Shown here piece after piece: positions 56,649-64,000 of a stretch of DNA of 64,000 nucleotides. This stretch comes from Liolophura sinensis (lineage: Eukaryota > Mollusca > Polyplacophora > Chitonida > Chitonidae): NCBI RefSeq assembly GCF_032854445.1, contig NC_088298.1, forward strand, positions 21,539,295-21,603,294, in the 5' to 3' direction. The notes under the pieces were generated by a model. It saw only the letters and a program-made list of their open reading frames with translations, was not told where the DNA came from and ran no database searches. A program made the position numbers and the translations under genes. Every line of letters starts with the position of its first letter. Position 1 is the stretch's first letter.

Positions 56649-57107
56649 TGACGTCGGTGAAGACGTAGCCCTTTAATACAAGACCAAGATGACCTTTTCA
56701 ATCCTTGAAACTGTTCAAGAAGAAAATCCACTAGGTTTGCTAAAAAAATAGATGTTGCCATGACTGGTTCGGATGCATCATCGGAAAACGTCATCACGAA
56801 GACGATCTCGCTTAGGCCAAGTCTCCAAAGTGGGTTACAGAAAGTGGGCGCCAGAACCTATACTCCCCCTACTACTCCGTGCTTCGATGACGTTGAGTCG
56901 TCTCGATCTCTCTCCTCCGCGTTTTCAATTGGAAAGAGAAAGGAAAAAACAATGATGGCAACCGGAAGTGATCTATCACGTAACAAACTGATTCTCTTCG
57001 AAGCCATTGAAAGGGAAGTTTACTGTGAATGTGATCTGGAGACATAAAAGTTGGATGAACTCAGTGTATATCACGATGAGCGAGGGGTTAGAGCCTTTCC
57101 CTCGTGA

Positions 57108-57398
57108 CAGGACATGTGGCAGTACATGTAACAGTACATGTGAAGTACATGTGGCAGTACATGCGACATTACACGTGACAGGACATGTGACAGTATATGT
57201 GACATTATACGTGACATTACACGTGACAGAACATGCGGCAGTACATATGACTGTACATGCGACTACATGTGACAGCACATATAACAGGACATGTGACAGG
57301 ACATGTGACAGTACACATGACAGGACATGCGACAAGTACATGTGACAGCACGTGACAGTACATGTGACAGCACATGCGACAATACGTGTGACAGGGGA
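57108..57398 (+). repeat. About 12-bp minisatellite (AGTACATGTGAC)
   Basis: About 24 units of GTACATGTGACA-type sequence with substitutions. Most carry the palindrome ACATGT or its variants ACGTGT and ACATGC. Frames are open on both strands because the unit is a multiple of three. Confidence 0.95.
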
Positions 57399-57699
57399 GT
57401 AAGACTTAGAAGTATCTGTTACCTTTATCTGTCGTCATAATGCATTGCCCAGTGCTGCCTTTTGGAAGCTTAAGTGAACCAGATTACACAGAAAACGATC
57501 TCTCGGGCCTTTCGATGGTAATGATCCGAATTTTGTTGCATATGTATTACAAAGGCCGTTAGTTATTAATCGTTAGTGGCTGTCAGTCACGGCGATTATC
57601 GCAAGAATACCGGGAAACACAGTTCTATAGAAAGACATAACAGTATTATCGTTAATAGGGATTACACTTTCTGAATATAGCACAGATTCTAGTGCTGAA

Positions 57700-57830
57700 A
57701 ATTAGCAGAGACCACTGTGGGTTTCGAACCAACGTCCTCAGAGTTAAGCACCAAGCCGTCAGCAATACATCTTAAACTTCTAAACCACTCTGGCCTTCCG
57801 CAAATATGGAGGGGGTTAAACATTTCCAAT
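57700..57830 (-). mobile_element. tRNA-derived SINE head (unassigned)
   Basis: On the minus strand CCAGAGTGGTTTAGAAGTTT (A-box region) and GACGTTGGTTCGAAACCCAC (B box) are spaced as in a tRNA gene with an enlarged arm. No acceptor pairing is visible. Confidence 0.55.
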
Positions 57831-58519
57831 GTTATTCTTTCTTTACAGCCACATGTAGCTTCAAAAAGGCTAATTATTGGTCTGAACTTGAGCGTGCCAT
57901 TCAGCAAACGCCTGATTCGACCTCATCAGGGTAATTGAATGGCAAAGCCTTCTGTGGCTTTAGTGACCAAAGTATCACTGAATACCGTTAGGCAGTTCAA
58001 CGCAATGGAGACCCAAGCCGGAAATAATACGTCTCGACGCTACTTCCGGCCCGCCGTCGGGGGCCTGGATCTCAAGTCCTGTTCGAGATAACGACAAGAG
58101 AGGTTACTCCCTCCATTCATCACCTGGCGCTGGATTCGACCGGTAATTTGGCTTTCGGGGAGTCAAGTGTGTTTTTTTGATCAACAACACCGTGGCAAAA
58201 CGGCCAGCCGCCTTACCAAGTAGGTCCAGTGGAGAATAAATAAAAAAAATTTTCGTGAAGCCAAACATCCAAGGTCTTCTTAGCCGCAGCTCATGGCCTC
58301 TTTGTATTGTTTTAATGCGATTGTATATTAAATATGATGACAACACAGCATTTTGAGTAATTCTAGACCTAGACTCGTGACGTCTAATAAATTACAATTT
58401 ACATATATGCAATTTTTCTACCTAATTCTGCATAAGTTACGGTGGTAAGGGGCGTGTAGCCTGCTATCATTTAAGAATTTATAAGAACAATTGTAGTGTA
58501 GAATATAACCCTAAGGAAA

Positions 58520-58562
58520 ATTGACAAGAGGCCGTATTTCACCGGTTACGTGTGACTATACA
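58520..58562 (-). repeat. Dispersed repeat, copy 3 of 3 (inverted)
   Basis: ACAAGAGGCCGTATTTCACC then GGTTACGTGTGAC is the complement of the first block of the copies at 18815 and 26460. Confidence 0.7.
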
Positions 58563-58654
58563 CCAACTATCACAGTGTCGTGGCTGCTCTGGCTATACTC
58601 TCTAAGCTGTGGTCTTTTATTATAATGTACATTTAACATTTATTGTGTCATGTT

Positions 58655-58893
58655 AACTAGACCTGCTGCGGCGCAAAATGACCCAGGAGCTAACCACATT
58701 AGTGGTGGCGTTGAGTTTAAATCCTGCTCACGCTGGCTTCATCTCCAGCCGTACGTGGTCTGCTGATAATCGATGGTTCCCCCCGAGCTCTGCTCGGTTT
58801 CCATCCAGCACAATGCTGGCCGCCGTCGTATAAATGAAATATTCTTGAGTATGGCGTAAAACACCAATCAAATGCATGTAAATAAACAAATAG
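58655..58893 (+). mobile_element. SINE family 1, near full length, diverged
   Basis: Head remnant CTGCTGCGGCGCAAAATGAC, weak B box TTGAGTTTAAATCCTGC, then the body GGCCGCCGTCGTATAAATGA, TATTCTTGAGTATGGCGTAA and a CAAATGCATGTAAATAAAC tail. Confidence 0.88.
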
Positions 58894-58899
58894 CTGGAC

Positions 58900-59455
58900 C
58901 TGTGGAAGGCTCATTGGATGTTATTTTCAAAATCTACAGGAGGTCCCACATGCTCAGCTTTTGTAGATTTCATACATGTTTAAGTACCTTTTTCGCTAAT
59001 CAAGTTTTCTGTATTTATCAAGGATAGCTGAAATTATGAATTTTCAGTAAATATCAGACTCGTAGCTGTACTGTTTATAATGCTCAAAAGATTCGTAAGT
59101 TTGGAAAGTCATAATGCCACACGGTTTATAAAGGTTAGGAAATTTGTTACCGATTATGAGGACAGGGCTGATATTTTCTGAAAGGTAATTCTTTCGACTA
59201 CCCTAAAGTAATTGCAAAAATTCGACTTGATTTGCGCAGAACGATTTTTTGCCCGTAATCTTGGGTATACCCTCTTTACCCATTCCGCCAAAGGTTAGTC
59301 TATACACATAGCAAGGGCGCTAGAAATGTCTCGTAACCAATATACGCCGCCATTTTTGAGGTCTTTGGCTCAGTAGAGCGATGATCCTGTACAACGGCGT
59401 CATCAGTATTATTATTTTTTAATAATACTTTTTTTTCCTCGCTTGGTGTTCAGCA
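58900..59455. other. Non-coding, unexplained
   Basis: A minus-strand ATGGCGGC at about 59345-59352 opens only 18 codons and has no donor. Nothing else is recognised. Confidence 0.4.
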
Positions 59456-59464
59456 CTAAAAGAC

Positions 59465-59592
59465 ATCATCGTTGTAATCATCATTATCATACACTGCCGT
59501 CGTCATCATCGTCATCATCATCGTCTTCATCATCACCAACATCGTCATTATTACCATCATCATTTTTATCATCTTTGTCACCATCAAGCGTT
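59465..59592 (+). repeat. Imperfect (ATC)n trinucleotide repeat
   Basis: TCATCATCGTCATCATCATC-type sequence, interrupted by TTC, ACC and TTT triplets. It reads as poly-Ser or poly-Asp in the overlapping ORFs. Confidence 0.93.
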
Positions 59593-59828
59593 TTGTCGCT
59601 AGTTCGCAAAATACCGATTGTCCGTAAGCAGATTTGCTTAAACTCCGTCTTCATATAGGCCAAAAACCCAACCGGAAGATTGTACGATTTGTATGTCACA
59701 GAACAAAAAAAAAGAAGTATGGTACTGTATAGGCCTATGAACACACCATATGGTTTCGTTGATTAATCCATCGCAATTTCTAAAAAAAATAAAGATTGAA
59801 GAATTGTGATGTAGCTGAGATGAATCTT

Positions 59829-60022
59829 TATTATTTTTTTTATTTGATTGATGTTTCACGCCGTACTCAAAAATATTTCACTTATACTACGGCGTCCAGC
59901 ATTATGGTGGGAGAAAACCCATCAGAGCCCGGGGCAAACTCACGATCATCCGCAGGTTAATGCAGAACCTTTCCAAGTTCAGCCAGAGAAGACTCCAGCA
60001 TGAGCTGGATTTGGTGACTTGG
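59829..60022 (-). mobile_element. SINE family 1, partial
   Basis: TTTTTATTTGATTGATGTTT, ACGCCGTACTCAAAAATATT, CAGCATTATGGTGGGAGAAA and CATGAGCTGGATTTGG. It ends within the head region. Confidence 0.88.
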
Positions 60023-60027
60023 TGGGA

Positions 60028-60125
60028 CTTTGAAGCTGCTGCCTTCGGCATGGCATTGCAGTGAGGCAGCATTATCAACATGTCCGTGTTGGGTTCGGCT
60101 TGCCACAAGCTGATACCGTGTTACC
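60028..60125 (+). mobile_element. SINE family 2 middle fragment, diverged
   Basis: GCTGCCTTCGGCATGGCATT, GCAGTGAGGCAGCATT and GGCTTGCCACAAGCTGATAC correspond to the CTTCGGCATGATATTTCAGT and GCCACAAG blocks of the family. The fragment directly adjoins a family 1 copy. Confidence 0.6.
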
Positions 60126-60129
60126 TGAC

Positions 60130-61025
60130 CGAAACAATGTGGAAACTGAAACGGACTTTAATTCTCAATCAAACATACAAAGCTAAATGTATAATGCGCA
60201 CTTTCTTATAATTTGCCGTCTGTGTTTCCATAGCAACTATGTCGCGGTTTGTTCGGTTGAAATATTGACGATGTGACGTTAAGCCGCAACTAGGGAAAGC
60301 TAAAGCAGCCACCACTTCACAAGCATATCGTCAAGTAGACTATAAAAAGATCGACTACACGCCATTAGTCAAAATGGCTTTTAGGATGTCAAGTCGTCGG
60401 AAATAAATCGTCTAATTATGTATGTATAGAAGAAAGAAGTCGAGACGAGAAAAGAAGTCGACAAGTCGAGGTGAAAAGTCGATATAAGTTCAGGTGAAAA
60501 GTCGACAAGTAGTTTTATTATACAATTTTTTTCAGGTTTGCTATTCTTGATGTACATGTCAATGATGACATGTCATCGACGTTGGTCTCTTGTGTAGCTT
60601 TGCACGAAGCTCCCCGAAGTTATAGCCCTAACTAAAGATGTGTTGTTTCTTTGCCCATTTTTGCTTCTGTGATGGCGATTTGTAGGTAAACTGTCAATGT
60701 AACATCCATGGTCAATATGGCTTGCAACCGAATAGACCTTTTCGAACTGTCAATCAAGAACACGAAACTGACCCCTCGTAAGCAACATTGTTGCAAATAG
60801 GTCAACCGGATGTCCCCACACATTGGCTACAAATGTTCAATCTTCCCGTGACATGATGACGCCACTATTGCTTTCACCGAGAATGGAATGAAAAGTAACC
60901 TTGTCACGAGAAGTTGTGATCGGACATCGGATGTGTTGGATCCATCCATACATACTGCACTAGAAAAAGTACGCAACTTGATCACGTATATAACGTGTCC
61001 ATGGTGACTCACTTACTCCGGCCTC
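60130..61025. other. Non-coding, with AAGTCGA-rich stretch
   Basis: 60430-60505 repeats AAGTCGA-type words (AAGTCGAGACG, AGTCGACAAGTCGAGG, AAAAGTCGATA) about six times. No exon is supported elsewhere. Confidence 0.45.
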
Positions 61026-61028
61026 TCC

Positions 61029-61212
61029 ATACTCCTTAAAGCGCACGTGTCGCTCTCTGCCTTATTAGAGACACATGAAGAGACGGAGTGTTTGTGTTTT
61101 CTGATCACCGTGACCCCAGTGACCTCGTTGTTCAAGATATCTGCTAAATTTGCTAGTGGTAGCAGTGATGTAAAGCGAAAGGTAGAGAGCGACGCATGCG
61201 CTGTAAGGAGTA
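61029..61212. mobile_element. MITE family (ATACTCCTTACAGCGCATGC), complete copy
   Basis: Arms at 61031-61061 and 61181-61211 are inverted over 31 bases, outer end ACTCCTTAAAGCGCACGTG. The interior, with GTGACCCCAGTGACCTCG, is shared with 51925-52076. ORFs on both strands here lie within the element. Confidence 0.88.
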
Positions 61213-61214
61213 AA

Positions 61215-62650
61215 GACCACTCCCCAACCAATAATATACTGCGTATGGCGACAGTTAAGAATCCAAAAAGAAACAACTATATGCGAACAAATTACAGACA
61301 TTTACAACGACAAACCGATAATCCAATGCAATGCAACACAGCAATTACAGGCCTTAAAGGGATGGAGAATCAATTTTGACTGGCTAATGTGAGAGATAGG
61401 CATGTCACGATTATGTCTTGCCTAAGCTGAATTCTAAGTACGGTACATTTATTCAAGAGTGACCAAGACTGCAAGTTTTAACCCAGGAAACCCGATCTTC
61501 ATTATCAGCCAGTCAGCGTCAGGGTGACGTTTTATATTGATTTCTTAAGATAAGATAATGAATGACTTTGATGTGTACCGACATGCCTGTAACATTAGAA
61601 TATCGAGGTACTGTCACTTCAAAGATTAACTGCGAGAGAGTTTGCGGCTTGTCCTTTTCCAAGGCCTCAATGAGCATCTGATCTGCCTTTTATCAAATAC
61701 AGCTGTTGCGTTACCTGGGACTATATATTTATATATGTCATCGATACCCTTTCATGTAAGCCTATTTTTGATTATTGATTACCGTGATGTCAGACTTATA
61801 GATATTTGTCTTTACATTGTATCAGGCAAAGAAAACTCTTGTTTATGTCTAAGGCACGTGTCAATGACATTTAATCAAACACGGCGTATTTCAATGATGC
61901 AACGTAACGAGAACGGCTCCCTTTGATAAACAGCTAATAGGTAACTTTGCAATTAAAACGAATATAATTGTCCATGTAGCTACTCTCCATAGGGTAAATA
62001 AACGGATTGAAAATTTTATTTATTTTAAGATGGAGTCAATTCTTTTAAAAACTTTTAGCGGGAAAACTATTAATTGTAGCTCAAATATATTCAAATAGTT
62101 CGGAAAATGCATATTTTTGCATGTACCTCGGGCTGTAGTTTGGTGCAAAATTGCAAATCTCTAGCTCTCATAATTTTCCATTTACAGGCTTTTGAAATTA
62201 CGTAAATTCAAAACTCTAAAACCGCTTTTTTTTTTCAGTTTTAAATTCTATGTAACTAGACCAGTATTTCTCTGCATGAATATCTTATTTCAGAAGGAGG
62301 TGGATGTGTCGAAGAACGTTTGCTTTACATGTTACAGAATCTGTGGTTATGAACAAAACTTGATTATTTTATAATAACATCAGTTTGGGCATATTTGGGC
62401 ACATTTTGGGCCCAATAATCAGTATATGCATAAATCACATTAGTTCATTAGTAAAAAACTTTTTTGTTTTTGAGACTTTTTGACAAGAGCCTTTTAACCA
62501 ATCATCCCAGATTCTGTCAGGGTGGAAAGTGTATGTAATGAGGTGGAACACCTAAGCTATTCTCCCCACGTTGGCAAATAGATTGAAGCTGTTGCAAATT
62601 GCAAATTATCTCTCGCAACATGCACCAGTCTCTCTTACAGGCCAGCTTAT
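61215..62650. other. Non-coding, unexplained
   Basis: AT-rich. A 94-codon frame at 61642-61926 on the plus strand has no splice or domain support. No repeats are recognised. Confidence 0.45.
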
Positions 62651-62659
62651 TTATTCATC

Positions 62660-62830
62660 AACTGGCTAAATTCGCCGAGGCCGGGTTAAATTACCATGAA
62701 GCACATTTCCAACATTCCTACTCCGAGCCTGGGATTGAACCAGCACTCCTTGTGTCACAGCTACTGAAAGATAATCATCTAAACTGTGCACATGCGCCCA
62801 CAACTTTCCCCTACTCCACACTCGGAGACT
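62660..62830 (-). mobile_element. tRNA-derived SINE head (unassigned)
   Basis: On the minus strand AGTGCTGGTTCAATCCCAGG is a good B box, and TTTAGATGATTATCTTTCAG upstream could be the A-box/D-arm region. The body extends to about 62660 with no family match. Confidence 0.45.
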
Positions 62831-63214
62831 AGACGCTATAATGTGAAGGCACAACTGTGCAAATAAGACTATTACGGTGAAAATTGTTTCTGTCGCTGAG
62901 AGAAATGTCAATTTAGTTGTTCCCCAGCTGTAGGTTAATGCGGATTTGACGGTCAATCAGGAACGTTCTCGGTCGTTCTGTTTATCCAATAGGTACATGT
63001 GACCTAGTTATTATGGTGTGTCATCGCTTGGAGGCTACACATGCGCAGTTCAGGCAGCAATGTTACACATGCGCATTTCATGGAATTGGGTTAAAAATTT
63101 ACCTCAGAATTGAAGAGAGCGGGGGCGTTGATTGGATAAAACTGTCACGTAGACATTACAGGTTGTTGATACAGTATAACTTCATGTTCTGTTATTTTGC
63201 ATGTTGTTGAAATA

Positions 63215-63320
63215 CATCAGTTTTTTTTTTTTTTTGAATATGGTGTTATGTTGAATATGACAGAATATTGTGATATGATAACATAATACGTTCTTGCATT
63301 TTTGTGATGTTGGTGTCTGG
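63215..63320 (-). repeat. Arm of the 44.2-kb MITE family
   Basis: A T-rich run, then GAATATGACAGAATATTGTG and ATACGTTCTTGCATT, resembles the right arm of the 44243-44500 element. Confidence 0.5.
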
Positions 63321-63344
63321 CAAATTTATAGTTTACCCCAGTCT

Positions 63345-63398
63345 TTATGGTTTCCTCCACCATTAAACCTAACGACCGTTATATATATATTAAGTTAG
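63345..63398 (+). mobile_element. SINE family 1 fragment
   Basis: TTTATGGTTTCCTCCACCAT then TAAACCTAACGACCGTTATATA is the central part only. Confidence 0.5.
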
Positions 63399-63429
63399 CC
63401 AGCGTCGAGAACGTAGCTAAACGACCTCT

Positions 63430-63605
63430 TCGTTTGGCCTGTTATGAACCGAGCGTCTGCCTCGAAGTGTGAAGACAAAACCTGGGTCGGGTCGCGTCAT
63501 ACCAAAGACTTCAGAAATGGTTGTTGTTGCTGCCTCGCTTGGCGCTCAGCACTGAGATGTTAGAGCATTAAGGAAAGAGGACGGGTTGGTCAGGTGTCTC
63601 AATAT
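63430..63605 (+). mobile_element. SINE family 2, head half
   Basis: AACCGAGCGTCTGCCTCGAA, B box GACAAAACCTGGGTCGGG, GTTGCTGCCTCGCTTGGCGC and GGACGGGTTGGTCAGGTGTC. It is truncated before the tail. Confidence 0.85.
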
Positions 63606-63659
63606 TTTTCAAGCCTTGAAAACTTTGACATCAGACTGACTGGTGGTCGTTGACATGGG

Positions 63660-63790
63660 AGAAATAATGTGTTCAGTAAATTTTACAGAAAGTCCTTTAT
63701 CTAGGTGATACTGGAACGTATTCTGTTACTATAGCAAATTATTGTGTCATATTCAATGTAATATCCTGTTAGTCTAATACAATCTTTATG
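63660..63790 (+). repeat. Left arm of the 44.2-kb MITE family
   Basis: TTTTACAGAAAGTCCTTTAT, GTGATACTGGAACGTATTCT and GTTAGTCTAATACAATC match the copy at 1070-1185 and the left arm at 44243. Confidence 0.65.
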
Positions 63791-64000
63791 CCTTTGCCCT
63801 TTCTTTGAATCGTCCTTGGGGAGTATTTGGTATCTAGACTCCAGATGTAAGCTGTATTGACTAGACTGAGGTGTCGAAATGAAACACAAGATCACAGCAG
63901 TGCATGGGAGATCACTCGAGTAGAGTATGTTACGTATAAACTCGTTAATATAACATAATATTTGCCTTTATGCTTGATTGTATCCCCCTGAACTTTCCCT

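Noticed and set aside
57007-57345. Cys/Thr/Val-rich ORFs of more than 110 codons on both strands
   Set aside because: A 12-bp unit is a multiple of three, so a stop-free repeat is open in every copy. There is no other coding evidence.
59330-59352. Minus-strand ATGGCGGC resembling the YY1/start arrangement at 11.66 kb
   Set aside because: The frame stops after 18 codons with no donor, and there is no supporting promoter composition.

Overview
This window looks like animal nuclear DNA, most likely from a lophotrochozoan invertebrate such as a bivalve or gastropod mollusc, or a brachiopod. It is AT-rich and has no long open reading frames, operons, ribosome binding sites or CRISPR-like arrays. 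It carries GT/AG splice signals around short open segments, about 25 copies or fragments of a tRNA-derived SINE with an AAATAAATAAAT tail, several other tRNA-headed SINEs, many short inverted-repeat (MITE-like) elements and numerous satellite arrays. The SINE type, with the ATTCTTGAGTACGGCGTAAA-like domain, is one I associate with molluscs and relatives. Taxonomic placement is inference.

Coding content is sparse. The best-supported exon is on the minus strand at 2462-2665: a phase 1-1 exon encoding one six-cysteine EGF-like module between a strong acceptor and a strong donor. On the plus strand, 11660-11757 looks like a first coding exon behind an ETS/YY1-type TATA-less promoter. Weaker minus-strand candidates with good donors are 34154-34220, 27134-27372, 14821-14983 and 24931-25042. 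Two decayed protein fragments are recognisable: the C-terminal part of a Crypton-like tyrosine recombinase (10694-11425) and a short RecQ-like helicase motif I segment (about 1960-2090, minus strand). No complete gene is visible. Most of the window is probably intronic or intergenic.

Layout. 0-5 kb: EGF exon, helicase remnant and five inverted-repeat elements. 5-9 kb: SINEs. 9.7-13.6 kb: degenerate 64-bp array, recombinase pseudogene, candidate promoter and first exon, 65-bp satellite, 3-copy repeat. 16-18.7 kb: microsatellite, and a 34-bp satellite with a 68-bp higher-order period interrupted by a SINE. 20.7-23.5 kb: four different tandem arrays back to back, including a two-monomer (32 + 42 bp) satellite. 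24-34 kb: SINEs, a 42-bp array, a GC-rich island and candidate exons. 38-49 kb: SINEs, a local duplication (41.35/41.87 kb) and a duplicated segment (42.64-44.05 versus 48.16-48.96 kb). 52.7-54.6 kb: possible fold-back element. 55-57.4 kb: two minisatellites. 56.5-63.8 kb: MITE copies and SINEs.

I found no convincing new biological system. The most interesting items are the EGF exon, the promoter/first exon, the higher-order satellite structures (one with a SINE insertion), the fold-back element and the duplicated block carrying a SINE fragment in one copy only.
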